A stretch of DNA of 64,000 nucleotides from Methylotenera sp. (GCF_029945705.1 NZ_JAQSDC010000045.1:1-64000); one strand, 5' to 3'. Positions 16,371 to 24,946 are shown, counted from the first letter of the stretch. Numbers and translations are program-made. The notes: generated from the sequence alone by a model not told the origin.

Positions 16371-17906
16371 ATGAATAAAAACATAATATCCTTTCACCAC
16401 CTATTGATAACCTTATTAACTATCTTTTGTATTTTTTTTTCGTTTAATGCCTCGGCAGATTTTAGACTAGCTATTGAAGCTTACCAGAAACGCAATAGTG
16501 AAGAGTTGTTAGCCCAAGTAGAAGATGCAGTAAAAACAAAAAACAACGATGGCTTAATGTTATTTTTTTACGCGATGAATTTAGATTCCTTTTCATCTGA
16601 TTACGTTTCTGACGGTAGCAAAACAACACTTAAAGCTATTCTAACTAAATCACAAAGGAATCAATTACGTGAGTTACTGGTTCAAGCAAGCAATAACAGT
16701 AATCTAGATGTGCAATATTACTTGCGTAGGAATAGCGCTTTTTACCAAGATTTCTTTATGTTAAGTCTTGGTAAGCAAATTGAACCTTTAAAACAAGACA
16801 TCAAACTTAGCAATGACGAGTTTTCAAAGGCACAGCGTCAAATTGATGATGAATATATTAAGCGTGGCAGTCAATTTACCATGTTAAATGCCTCGGCTCT
16901 TTCTTCCAGTGTGGCGCAGCATGCTGAGGCTGGCGATGCTGAAATACAAATGATGCTTGGGCTTCAATACATGAACGTCGGAAAAGACTCTGATAATGAT
17001 GCTCACTATGGTTGTCAGTACCAATCAAAAGAACCTATTTGCCAAAATAAAAATGAAGTAAAAGGTAATTATTGGCTTAAGCGTGCCGCTAAAAGCTACG
17101 ATACTAACATTGCCAGCGGCATTGATTTATTTGCCAGTCAAATGTGCAAATTTTTAAGCAAGAGTACAACTGATAACCAAGCCATATTAAAGCAAGCCTA
17201 TTTGTGGGCATTAATGGGCATAAGTGAGCGTGATTATACTCAATCACGCTCTTGCTTACGTGAGATGAGTGAAAATGGAACATTAAAATTGGCTGCGCCA
17301 CAACTTTACGCAGTTTGGGGTGACTGGAAAAAAGAAAATGAAATTTTATTAAATAAAAATAATGAGTTGCCTGATTGGATAGTTGAAATTAGAAAAGAGT
17401 TAGCACAATCTCCAATGCCAATTTTTGAATATGCTGGATTGGAAGTATATAAAGATGGGCGTGTGTTATTTGGTGTACCAAGAGCTTCTTATGGAGCCCC
17501 CTATAAAGACCTATATATGAAGGTGCCACCAAAAACCGTACAAAGATTCTTAAGTGACCTTAAAAAAACTGGATTTTATGACTGGACTGTAGCAGACTAT
17601 GACCATGGTATTTGTGGCGATTTTGGCGCGTGTCACGCTATGGAAATGACTTTCAAAGTGAGAATTGGCACAGATGTCCGCCGAGTAATATTAAATATTG
17701 CCAGCCCTGGAAAATTAGAGCCATTAGATAGAAAATGGGTTGGTGTGCAGCGGATGGCGACGCTTTACACCTTAACTGAAAAATACTTCCCTACCATAAA
17801 GTTACGGTGTGAGCTTGGTAATTCGGATAAATTTAGAGAAGAGTGCTTAGCTAGGAATGCAGAATGGTTGAGCATTGCCAATGCATATCCACAAGCGAAA
17901 AATTAA
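16371..17906 (+). CDS. Secreted Sel1-like/DUF6438-like protein, unknown
   Basis: 511 residues with a signal peptide (hydrophobic LLITLLTIFCIFFSF, cleavage after ASA, ~29). The middle has a Sel1/TPR-like unit (AEAGDAEIQMMLGLQYMNVG, then GNYWLKRAAKSYD, ~180-245) that suggests protein-protein contacts, with a nearby Cys pair. The C-terminal ~150 residues (FEYAGLEVYKDGRVLFGV, VQRFLSDLKKTGFYDW, CGDFGACHAMEM) resemble DUF6438-type domains, in which a Cys-rich loop follows a short helix; this match is from memory. It is flanked by ~92-bp direct repeats, with no operon partners. It could be accessory DNA. No biochemical role can be assigned. Confidence 0.6.
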   Translation: MNKNIISFHHLLITLLTIFCIFFSFNASADFRLAIEAYQKRNSEELLAQVEDAVKTKNNDGLMLFFYAMNLDSFSSDYVSDGSKTTLKAILTKSQRNQLRELLVQASNNSNLDVQYYLRRNSAFYQDFFMLSLGKQIEPLKQDIKLSNDEFSKAQRQIDDEYIKRGSQFTMLNASALSSSVAQHAEAGDAEIQMMLGLQYMNVGKDSDNDAHYGCQYQSKEPICQNKNEVKGNYWLKRAAKSYDTNIASGIDLFASQMCKFLSKSTTDNQAILKQAYLWALMGISERDYTQSRSCLREMSENGTLKLAAPQLYAVWGDWKKENEILLNKNNELPDWIVEIRKELAQSPMPIFEYAGLEVYKDGRVLFGVPRASYGAPYKDLYMKVPPKTVQRFLSDLKKTGFYDWTVADYDHGICGDFGACHAMEMTFKVRIGTDVRRVILNIASPGKLEPLDRKWVGVQRMATLYTLTEKYFPTIKLRCELGNSDKFREECLARNAEWLSIANAYPQAKN

Positions 17907-17933
17907 AGCTTGATGATTGACCTTGTTGGCAGC

Positions 17934-18038
17934 TTAAGTCGCATCATCTTCATTTCATCAGAAGCCCTGTCATCAAATATATGCAGTCAAAAATGTCACT
18001 GTGGTTCTTTCCATATTCCATAAACCATCTTGGCGTTT
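17934..18038 (-). pseudogene. Remnant of a second ylqF-like gene (3' end)
   Basis: On the minus strand, 18038-17990 aligns with ylqF codons around DGLWDMEKTAVAFLTDY (here reading DGLWNMERTTVTFLTAY, ~84% at DNA level). After an internal deletion, 17970-17934 aligns with the ylqF C-terminus: DDRASDE, then NEDDAT after one lost base, against DDAASEV and NEDEDI, including the TAA stop. Many differences are synonymous, so it derives from a once-functional homologue, not a recent copy. It ends abruptly where the 90-aa-gene remnant begins. Confidence 0.75.
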
Positions 18039-18126
18039 GTGAACGCCTACGGCCCACAAACGCCTAAACGTGTCAGTAAGTTAGATATTGAACTTAGTAA
18101 GCCGCTGACTAAAAAAATGAATAAGT
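18035..18126 (+). pseudogene. Truncated second copy of the 90-aa gene's 3' end
   Basis: 92 bp matching 16200-16292 at ~92%. The reading frame from VNAYGPQTPKRVSKL survives but has no start codon or 5' half. Near the end a one-base loss shifts the frame past the original stop. The junction with the ylqF remnant shares a few bases (GGCGTTTGTG), consistent with a microhomology-mediated deletion. Confidence 0.8.
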
Positions 18127-20004
18127 TTAAATATGTACTCGACTGCCTAATTCAATCACGCTATTGCTGGGAATATTGAAATATCCAACTACGCTACCTG
18201 CATTTCGCGACATTAATGCAAATAAATCATCACGCCATTTCGCCATCTTTCCACCAGGGCCAGAAATGACTGTTTCTCGGCTGATAAAGTATGAGGTGGT
18301 GAATGGGTCGATTGAAATACCGACCAAATTACTTTCTGAAAGTGTTTTAGGAATGTTGGGCGTTTCCATAAAGCCATAGTGTAATTTCACTTGCCAGAAG
18401 CCCGCGCCAATCTCTTTAATTGCTACCCGTTGTTCTTTTTCTACAGTGGGGGTGTCGGCAAACTCTACCGTGAGTATCAGATTTGTTTGATGTAACACTT
18501 GATTATGTTTTAAATTATGCATCAGCGCTTGCGGCACGGTATCTTGGTTTGCACAGAGGAATATCGCGGTACGCTCGACTCTTGCTTTGGTATCTCTAGT
18601 GATATTTTTAACAAAATCTTCAAGTTTAGGATCATCTTCGTGAATGTGTTGCAGCAAAATTTCACGACCTTGTTTCCACGTCCACATAATAGTGACTAAG
18701 CTTATGCCAAGCGCGATTGGGAACCATCCACCTTTAAAGAACTTAGCTGAGCAAGAGGTCAGTAATAGTAAGTCTAAGGCAAAGAAGGCAATGGTTGCGC
18801 TCAATGCTAGCCAAATAGGGTATTTCCAATTATGGCGTATCACAAAGTAGGTGAGTATCGTTGTAATCAGCATGGTGCCTGTCACAGCAATACCATAGGC
18901 TGAGGCAATGGCCGATGAATTTTGAAAAGCGATGGTCAGCATGATGACTGCAGCCAACAATAACCAATTGATTGCGGGTACATAAATTTGGCCTGATTCA
19001 CTTGCTGAGGTATGCAATATTTGCATTCTCGGTAAAAAGCCAAGTTGTATGGCTTGCTGCGTGATGGAGTAAGTACCTGAAATAACCGCTTGAGAGGCAA
19101 TGATCGTCGCCATTGTTGCCAGTATCACTACTGGCATTAACCATTCTTGTGGGAACGATAGATAGAACGGATTGCTCACGGCCGCTGGCGTTGTGAGTAG
19201 TAATGCACCTTGACCAAGATAGTTAAGCGCTAAACATGGAAAAACTAAGCATGTCCACGCAATGCGTATGGCTGGTCTACCAAAGTGCCCCATGTCGGCA
19301 TAAAGCGCTTCTGCTCCAGTAATGGCTAATGTGACAGCACCTACGGCTAAAAATACGCCAGTGCCACGGTCCGCTAAAAAGTGAAACGCATAGATTGGAT
19401 TCAATGCATTAAGAATCACAGGGTTTTGCAGTATGTGATGCACGCCAGTAATGCCTAATGTGACAAACCAAACGATAACAATAGGCCCAAAGAACTTACC
19501 AACCGTGTTTGTGCCATATTTTTGAACGGCAAAAAGTGAGATTAGAATGGTTAGCGCAATTGGTATCACAAATTTAGATAGCTCTGGCTTGATTAGCTCT
19601 AACCCTTCAACCGCAGAAAGTACCGAGATGGCGGGCGTGAGTATGCTATCGCCATAAAATAAGGCTGCACCAAATACGCCTAAAGCCATTAGTATTTTTT
19701 TACGATTTGGTGCGGCACTAGCACTTGAGATAGCAAGTGCCAGCAAAGCCATCACACCACCTTCACCTCGATTATCTGCGCGTAATACCAGTATGACGTA
19801 TTTCAACATCACGACTAACATCAACGCCCAGAGTACGGCGGAGATGGCGCCAATGATGTTCGCTTGATTTAGCACGATTCCTGTAGCGTCGCTAAAGATG
19901 ACTTGAATGGTGTACAAAGGGCTTGTTCCAATGTCGCCGTAAACTACGCCGATAGCCCCTAAAGTCAGCGCTGCCAGACTTTTGGATTTTATGTTGGTAT
20001 TCAT
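18127..20004 (-). CDS. kup: Low-affinity K+ uptake permease Kup
   Basis: 625 residues, the full Kup/HAK length. The N-terminal signature YGDIGTSPLY (22-31) is followed by about 12 transmembrane helices up to ~residue 430. Other conserved motifs are NRGEGGVMAL, GDSILTPAISVLSAVEGL, ALYADMGHFG and VISGTYSITQQAIQLG. A ~190-residue cytoplasmic C-terminal domain follows. It imports K+ with protons across the inner membrane. It lies downstream of kdpE/kdpD on the same strand but across a 232-bp gap with its own upstream region. A 20-bp site at 20058-20077 is repeated almost exactly before kdpD, suggesting KdpE control. Control of kup by a Kdp-type pair is unusual. Confidence 0.93.
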   Translation of the reverse strand: MNTNIKSKSLAALTLGAIGVVYGDIGTSPLYTIQVIFSDATGIVLNQANIIGAISAVLWALMLVVMLKYVILVLRADNRGEGGVMALLALAISSASAAPNRKKILMALGVFGAALFYGDSILTPAISVLSAVEGLELIKPELSKFVIPIALTILISLFAVQKYGTNTVGKFFGPIVIVWFVTLGITGVHHILQNPVILNALNPIYAFHFLADRGTGVFLAVGAVTLAITGAEALYADMGHFGRPAIRIAWTCLVFPCLALNYLGQGALLLTTPAAVSNPFYLSFPQEWLMPVVILATMATIIASQAVISGTYSITQQAIQLGFLPRMQILHTSASESGQIYVPAINWLLLAAVIMLTIAFQNSSAIASAYGIAVTGTMLITTILTYFVIRHNWKYPIWLALSATIAFFALDLLLLTSCSAKFFKGGWFPIALGISLVTIMWTWKQGREILLQHIHEDDPKLEDFVKNITRDTKARVERTAIFLCANQDTVPQALMHNLKHNQVLHQTNLILTVEFADTPTVEKEQRVAIKEIGAGFWQVKLHYGFMETPNIPKTLSESNLVGISIDPFTTSYFISRETVISGPGGKMAKWRDDLFALMSRNAGSVVGYFNIPSNSVIELGSRVHI

Positions 20005-20057
20005 AATGTGTTTTAAATGCCTTGTATAAATGAGACAAGATCATTAAAACAGGCTGG

Positions 20058-20077
20058 GTGTATCAATCACATAAACA
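20058..20077 (-). promoter_or_regulatory. Candidate KdpE site upstream of kup
   Basis: On the minus strand it reads TGTTTATGTGATTGATACAC, 54-73 bp before the kup ATG. It matches 19 of 20 bases with 22464-22483, which lies 46-65 bp before kdpD in the same orientation. Such a shared, equally spaced site suggests a common regulator. Confidence 0.55.
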
Positions 20078-20147
20078 AAATTGAACTTTTGAGGTATTTG
20101 CATGAACCCAAGAATTGAGTTGGTTGTAATAAAAACCTTAAAATACT

Positions 20148-20173
20148 GTCATTCCCGTTTTCACCGGAGTGAC
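20148..20173. repeat. Hairpin resembling a dispersed intergenic element
   Basis: GTCATTCC (20148-20155) pairs with GGAGTGAC (20166-20173, one G-U pair) in the kdpE-kup gap. The GTCATTCC...GGAATGAC form is common in dispersed repeats of proteobacterial genomes. On the minus strand it is followed by a moderately T-rich stretch, so it could also terminate kdpDE transcripts. There is only one copy in this window. Confidence 0.4.
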
Positions 20174-20236
20174 GAATGATTGATAGTTTTATTAAAATAA
20201 CGTGTTAAGCCGATTCGAGCAAAGCACTCACTTAAT

Positions 20237-20923
20237 TTAAGTTGCGGTAAGTCTGTAGCCTATGCCAGCTTCGGTCAATATGTAGCGTGGCGTAGCCGGA
20301 GTTTTTTCTAAACGGGCACGTAATCTCCCCATATGGATACGCAAGTAATGGGTGTCATCGACATACTCAGCGCCCCAAACGTCAGTCAGTAATTGGCGAT
20401 GTGTAAATACTTTCCCTGGTTTTGTCACTAATATGAAAAGCAATTTAAACTCGATTGGGGTTAAATGCACAGGCTGTTCATTTAATAACACGGTGGAATT
20501 GATGGTATCAATAGTTAACTCACCTACGTGATATACATCATCTCGCAATGACATCATTGCCGTGCGTTTGAGTGCTACTTTAACTCTGGCAAGCAGCTCA
20601 TTCACGCCAAAAGGCTTGGCTAAGTAATCATCAGCACCATCGTTAAAACAATCTACTTTTTCTTGCTCAGCTTGGCGCGCAGAGAGTACAAGTATTGGAA
20701 TATCTGAATTCAAGCGAACGTATGAAATTAACTCCCTACCATCGCCATCAGGCAGATTTAAATCCAATATCAACAATGCAGGTTTGTTTGCACTCAACAA
20801 ACGCTTACCTTCAGCAATGGTGTGCGCACATAGGGTGTGGTAGCCATTAGCCTTTAAGCTAGATTGTAGAAATTGACTGATCTGCAAGTCATCTTCAATC
20901 ACTAGAATATGGTTATTGGACAT
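20237..20923 (-). CDS. kdpE: KdpE-type OmpR-family response regulator
   Basis: 228 residues from the ATG at 20923 with GAAGAAGG upstream; a GTG nine bases earlier is less likely. The receiver domain has the acidic pair Glu10/Asp11-Asp12 and the phospho-acceptor Asp54 (LILDLNLPDGDG), with the conserved LSARQAEQEKV and KPFGVNELLAR segments typical of KdpE. The C-terminal OmpR winged helix has LTPIEFKLLFILVTKPGKVFTHRQLL and HYLRIHMGRLRARLE (about 150-210). It overlaps the kinase gene by 11 bp, so the two are translationally coupled. No kdpFABC operon is present in the window; the nearest K+ gene is kup, 230 bp downstream. Confidence 0.9.
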   Translation of the reverse strand: MSNNHILVIEDDLQISQFLQSSLKANGYHTLCAHTIAEGKRLLSANKPALLILDLNLPDGDGRELISYVRLNSDIPILVLSARQAEQEKVDCFNDGADDYLAKPFGVNELLARVKVALKRTAMMSLRDDVYHVGELTIDTINSTVLLNEQPVHLTPIEFKLLFILVTKPGKVFTHRQLLTDVWGAEYVDDTHYLRIHMGRLRARLEKTPATPRYILTEAGIGYRLTAT

Positions 20924-22418
20924 CAACAACACCTTCTTCTGGCGCGATAAAGCTTAAGGTGGCGCATGCACCACCGCCATCTCTATTGCTGAGGATGAAA
21001 TTTGCGCCGTGTGATTTAGCGATTGCTTGCACAATAGAAAGCCCTAAACCAAAACCTTTAGCTTTAGTTGTCGTGAATTTTTTAATAGATAATAAATCTG
21101 TTTCTTCAGCAAAGCCTTTACCCCGATCTTTTACGCTAATGTTCAGCATTTTATCTACTTGACTGATTTCAATCAGTATCGGCCCATCACCTTCATAAGC
21201 TTGCTTTGCGTTATCAATTAAATTAACTAGCGCTTGAGTTAATAGGTTGGCATTACCTTTGATTAACAGTTCAGATTCACTCATGTTGACCTCAATACTG
21301 AGTGGTTCACCACGGTTTTTATACAACTCGCAGACGATGCCAACAAGCTCTTCAGGCGATTGCCAATCCATAGGAATAGGTTCAGCCGAATGAGATTCTA
21401 GGCGAATAAGCGAGAGTATATTTTCGGTAGTATTCGCTAAGTATCGGCTTTGAGAAGCAATTAGTGAGGTTAATTGTGCTGATTGCTCTGTATTCAAATT
21501 AGATTGTTGTAAGGTGGTCGCAGCACCTAATATTGAGGTGAGGGGTGTGCGCATATCGTGCGAAATTGATGCCAATAAGGCATTCTGAATTGCTTCTTCT
21601 TGAATTGCTAACTCTGCAAGCTGTGCTTTTTCACTATTGATGAGACGTTGATAAGCTTGCGAAATTTGATCTACACAAGATTTAATAGCTGAGTAGGTTT
21701 CGATACCTTCCTCATTATCGACTTTATCGACGACTAAAATAGGATCAACGCTTGGTAAGCGGCTGAAAGGTAGCAACCACTGTTTTGATTGAGTGATAGA
21801 TTCAGTCCAGTAGTCAGTGTAAGGGCTAATGGGTTTGCCACTTTCTGAAACCCAATTCAATAATCGCATATCTGGCGCTGTTATTACATCCGATTGAATA
21901 CTCAAGCTATAGCTGTATTTTGACTCTATTGAGTTTGCTAGCTGCGGTATGGCGATAGCGAATGGTTTATTGAATTCTTTTTGCAGTAATGTGCAAGTAT
22001 CTAACAACAGATTATCAATATTGTTTGCGAGTGCTAACCGCTCGGCAAGGGTTCTGGCAAATTCTGCACGTTGAGCATTGATAAGTGCTTGTTGTGATTG
22101 AAACTTTAGCTGCTTAACCAGCGATGTAATGACGGTGGAAACGATAAGAAAGCTAACTAGACTTGTCCATGATTGTGCATGTGCAACTTCAAAGGTATAG
22201 CGTGGCTCTGTGAAAAAGTAATTAATAGCTAAAAAAGCCAGAAAGGCCGTGCTTAATGCGACAAAGAACTCACAAAAATAAGCAGCTGTGACGACTACCA
22301 GCAAATTTAACAGGGTTACCCCAGTAATGCCTAAAGAAGCGAAAAAGTTGTAATTAAAGGCAGTCACTATTGCCAATAAAACAAGCATACCCAATAACTG
22401 TAAACCCTGTTTTTGCAT
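20913..22418 (-). CDS. kdpD: Short KdpD-like sensor histidine kinase (no Usp/KdpD N-domain)
   Basis: 501 residues against ~890 for classical KdpD. It begins directly with the four-helix DUF4118 membrane domain (~5-105). A GAF-like linker (~120-265) follows, then HisKA with SISHDMRTPLTSILGAATTL (His287) and HATPase_c with NLIDNAKQAYEGDG and GKGFGLGLSIVQAIAKSHG. The N-terminal KdpD sensor and Usp regions, which bind nucleotides or c-di-AMP in full-length homologues, are absent. The AGGAG site eight bases before the ATG argues that this is the true start and not a truncation artefact. It probably senses K+ or turgor through the membrane part and phosphorylates the overlapping KdpE. Confidence 0.88.
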   Translation of the reverse strand: MQKQGLQLLGMLVLLAIVTAFNYNFFASLGITGVTLLNLLVVVTAAYFCEFFVALSTAFLAFLAINYFFTEPRYTFEVAHAQSWTSLVSFLIVSTVITSLVKQLKFQSQQALINAQRAEFARTLAERLALANNIDNLLLDTCTLLQKEFNKPFAIAIPQLANSIESKYSYSLSIQSDVITAPDMRLLNWVSESGKPISPYTDYWTESITQSKQWLLPFSRLPSVDPILVVDKVDNEEGIETYSAIKSCVDQISQAYQRLINSEKAQLAELAIQEEAIQNALLASISHDMRTPLTSILGAATTLQQSNLNTEQSAQLTSLIASQSRYLANTTENILSLIRLESHSAEPIPMDWQSPEELVGIVCELYKNRGEPLSIEVNMSESELLIKGNANLLTQALVNLIDNAKQAYEGDGPILIEISQVDKMLNISVKDRGKGFAEETDLLSIKKFTTTKAKGFGLGLSIVQAIAKSHGANFILSNRDGGGACATLSFIAPEEGVVDVQ

Positions 22419-22463
22419 TTTTAGGCTCCTAATTCATACAATAAATCAGAGTTTACGGTTTAT

Positions 22464-22483
22464 GTGTATCAATCGCATAAACA
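22464..22483 (-). promoter_or_regulatory. Candidate KdpE site upstream of kdpD
   Basis: On the minus strand it reads TGTTTATGCGATTGATACAC, 46-65 bp before the kdpD ATG. It is the near-identical partner of the site before kup and suggests autoregulation of kdpDE. Confidence 0.55.
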
Positions 22484-22504
22484 TGCATGCGTAAGCGTGT
22501 TGCT

Positions 22505-23449
22505 TTAAATGTCCTCATCCTCATTGACTTCTGAAGCCGCATCATCCACAACATTCGGTTCAAAAGCCTGCATCATTTCACTGCGGCTTAATGGCGTTTC
22601 TAAACTAATTCTGCCAATCGCGCCGCTGCGGTAATCGGTTAAGAATGCAACTGCAGTTTTTTCCATATCCCATAAACCATCGTGGCGTTTATATGAGCGA
22701 CGTTTGGCGATGGCTTCGAGTAAATCTACACCGTCCATTTTCAGCACATCTAAAAATCCACCTTCATGTTTCATGGTATCTAGTTTGTAGCGTGCATTGA
22801 TCAGCGCGGGGTAAGTTTTAAGTAAGTTGTTGGCTAGGAAAGTTGCAACATCTTCATCAATCACCGCGTTACGACCAATTGCATGGCTGGCGGCAAGCAT
22901 GTAGCCGTCGCTTTCATATTGAATTTTTGGCCACATCATGCCGGGCGTGTCGGTAATGCTCATAGTTTCACTAATGTCAAAGCGTTGCTGGCTTTTAGTC
23001 ACTGCTGGTTCGTCGCCCACCTTAGCGACACGACGGTTAAGCAGGGCGTTCATCAGCGTTGATTTACCCACGTTAGGAATGCCCATAATCATCATGCGCA
23101 ATGGCTTTAAGTGTGTGCCACGGTGCGGCGTAAGTGCCAAACAATGCTTTAGAATTTTATTGGCTTCGCCTGCTTTTTTGCACGAAAGTGCAACCGCTTT
23201 TGTATTGGGTTGGCGGTTAAAGTAATTTAACCAAGCTTCGGTGGCTTTGGGGTCTGCTAAGTCAGATTTATTGAGTATTTTTAAGTTAGGGCGCTGGCGA
23301 AACAAACGCATTTCGTTAATCACGGGATTATGGCTCGCCTCAGGCACGCGCGCATCTAGCACCTCAATCACAATGTCCATAAATTCCATTGTTTCTTCGG
23401 CTTTTTTGCGTGCTTGGGTCATGTGCCCCGGATACCATTGAATTGCCAT
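22505..23449 (-). CDS. ylqF: Ribosome-biogenesis GTPase YlqF/RbgA
   Basis: 314 residues. It is a circularly permuted GTPase: G4 NKSD (60-63) and G5-like SCKKAG come first, then G1 GIPNVGKST (123-131), the G2 Thr in AVTKS, and G3 DTPG (167-170). The N-terminal WYPGHMTQARKK is diagnostic for YlqF. These proteins help late assembly of the large ribosomal subunit. The tail past ~290 is very acidic (NEDEDI). The start codon and its GAGG site lie inside one arm of a long inverted repeat. A decayed second 3' end of a homologue lies at 17934-18038. Confidence 0.93.
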   Translation of the reverse strand: MAIQWYPGHMTQARKKAEETMEFMDIVIEVLDARVPEASHNPVINEMRLFRQRPNLKILNKSDLADPKATEAWLNYFNRQPNTKAVALSCKKAGEANKILKHCLALTPHRGTHLKPLRMMIMGIPNVGKSTLMNALLNRRVAKVGDEPAVTKSQQRFDISETMSITDTPGMMWPKIQYESDGYMLAASHAIGRNAVIDEDVATFLANNLLKTYPALINARYKLDTMKHEGGFLDVLKMDGVDLLEAIAKRRSYKRHDGLWDMEKTAVAFLTDYRSGAIGRISLETPLSRSEMMQAFEPNVVDDAASEVNEDEDI

Positions 23450-23592
23450 TTAATACCTCAAAATTAAAAATGTTGTCACAATACTTCGTTACTCAATAAT
23501 TTTGGTCGCTTGCATATAACCCATATGCGGCGCATCCAAAATAATTTCGCGCCTCGTCTTGTTTAAACATTTTTAATTTTCGAGGCATTAAA
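23449..23592. repeat. Long inverted repeat over the ylqF start region
   Basis: Arms at 23449-23474 and 23566-23592 are complementary except for one substitution and one extra base (core AAAATTAAAAATGTT against AACATTTTTAATTTT), separated by 91 bp. The inner arm contains the ylqF ribosome binding site (GAGG) and abuts the ATG; the outer arm contains the matching CCTC. A transcript starting beyond 23592 could fold and hide the site. It may also be a small mobile or MITE-like repeat. Confidence 0.6.
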
Positions 23593-23688
23593 CAATGAGA
23601 TTTTTCTGCATTTTAACATTGAGTACTACAAATCAAGTTTTTATCTGAGTTTATCTTTAGTTTAGTGTTTATGGCTTAAAATACACAC

Positions 23689-24507
23689 ATGCAAATACCT
23701 GAAATAAAACCTAACCAATCCATCGAGCTACTTAAAGCGTTGCACATCTTGACGCGTGACGGGAAGCTTAACCAAGACAGTCGCCGTAAGCTCAAGCAGG
23801 TTTATCATTTGGTGAATTTTATTGAGCCATTGTTTAATGAGGTGTTAGCAAAAAATCCTAATCCAACCATGGTTGACCATGGCGCAGGTAAATCGTATCT
23901 GGGTTTTATTTTGTATGATTTATTGCTTAAACAGCATGACGCAGGGCAGGTGGTGGGTATTGAAACTCGTGCTGAGTTGGTTGAAAAATCACGCCAACTA
24001 GCCGCAGATTTGCATTTTGAGCGTATGGGTTTTCAGCATTTAAGTGTGGAAGAGTCTATTACTTCTAACACTTTGCCAGACACAGTAGATATTGTCACAG
24101 CGCTACATGCTTGTAATACCGCTACAGATGATGCGATTCAATTTGGTTTAAAGAAAAAAGCCAAATACATGGTGCTAGTGCCATGTTGTCAGGCAGAAGT
24201 GGCGGAAGTGTTACGCCAGCACAAGAATGAAAGTTTTGGCAAAACGCCTTTAAGTGAGATCTGGCGTCATCCAATTCATACACGCGAATTTGGTAGCCAA
24301 ATAACCAATGTGCTGCGTTGTTTACAGCTAGAAGCCGCTGGCTATCAACTTACTGTGACTGAGCTAGTGGGTTGGGAGCACTCTATGAAAAACGAACTGA
24401 TTATTGCCAAATACACTGGACAGCCACGCAAGAATGCGCAGGAGCGATTGAGCGCTATACTAAAAGAACTTAATTTAGAAGCATTAACAGATAGGTTTCT
24501 AAATTAG
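23689..24507 (+). CDS. Class I SAM-dependent methyltransferase (Methyltransf_32-like)
   Basis: 272 residues. MVDHGAGKSYLGFILYDLL is motif I (SAM-binding Gly loop preceded by acidic Asp). VVGIETRAELVEKS carries the acidic residue that ends strand 2, and VDIVTALHACNTATDDAI with the later VPCCQAEV matches the CxxxxDxAI and PCCQ signatures of the Methyltransf_32 group, which includes RNA and small-molecule methyltransferases. It is cytoplasmic with no transmembrane segment. The substrate is unknown. Its stop codon overlaps the stop of the convergent membrane-protein gene by three bases (24504-24507), so there is no spacer at all. Confidence 0.8.
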   Translation: MQIPEIKPNQSIELLKALHILTRDGKLNQDSRRKLKQVYHLVNFIEPLFNEVLAKNPNPTMVDHGAGKSYLGFILYDLLLKQHDAGQVVGIETRAELVEKSRQLAADLHFERMGFQHLSVEESITSNTLPDTVDIVTALHACNTATDDAIQFGLKKKAKYMVLVPCCQAEVAEVLRQHKNESFGKTPLSEIWRHPIHTREFGSQITNVLRCLQLEAAGYQLTVTELVGWEHSMKNELIIAKYTGQPRKNAQERLSAILKELNLEALTDRFLN

Positions 24508-24938
24508 TTTATATCTTCTTTTATATTTTTAGCGTGAGATAAATACGCACCCAACATCGCGTAGGGTATTGTTGTTAAAAGTAGTTTAAAAACATGGCTA
24601 AGTTGCATAAATGGTAAATTAAATTTCTGGGCTGTAAGCATAGAAAGCCCAATAGTTGCTGATACTCCAAGAATTGCTACCGCCACCGCATATAAATATT
24701 CATCTTGCTTTGCTACTCGCCCAGCAACATAGCCACCTAGCAATGAAAATGCTGCATTAATTAGAAAGTTAGAGATTAAAAAATAGCCGTTAATCCAATT
24801 TATTCCTGCGCTTAAACTTGTGAAAATTACAGGTACGAGTGATACCGCTAAATAGTTATTGGCCATTGAGACTATGCCTGCCACAAATGGACCAGCTAAG
24901 AAGCCAAGAAATATAGACTTGAAGTTTATACTGATCAT
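24504..24938 (-). CDS. Small four-helix membrane protein linked to DhaK, unknown
   Basis: 144 residues from the ATG at 24938; a longer frame would start inside dhaK. It has about four hydrophobic helices, with Gly-rich stretches (FLGFLAGPFVAGIVSM, AAFSLLGGYVAGRVAK). It follows the dhaK stop by 8 bp on the same strand, so it is very probably cotranscribed with dhaLK. I do not recognise the family. A role in glycerol, dihydroxyacetone or aldehyde movement is a guess from position only; it is not an aquaglyceroporin (no NPA motifs). Confidence 0.6.
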   Translation of the reverse strand: MISINFKSIFLGFLAGPFVAGIVSMANNYLAVSLVPVIFTSLSAGINWINGYFLISNFLINAAFSLLGGYVAGRVAKQDEYLYAVAVAILGVSATIGLSMLTAQKFNLPFMQLSHVFKLLLTTIPYAMLGAYLSHAKNIKEDIN

Positions 24939-24946
24939 ATTAATGC

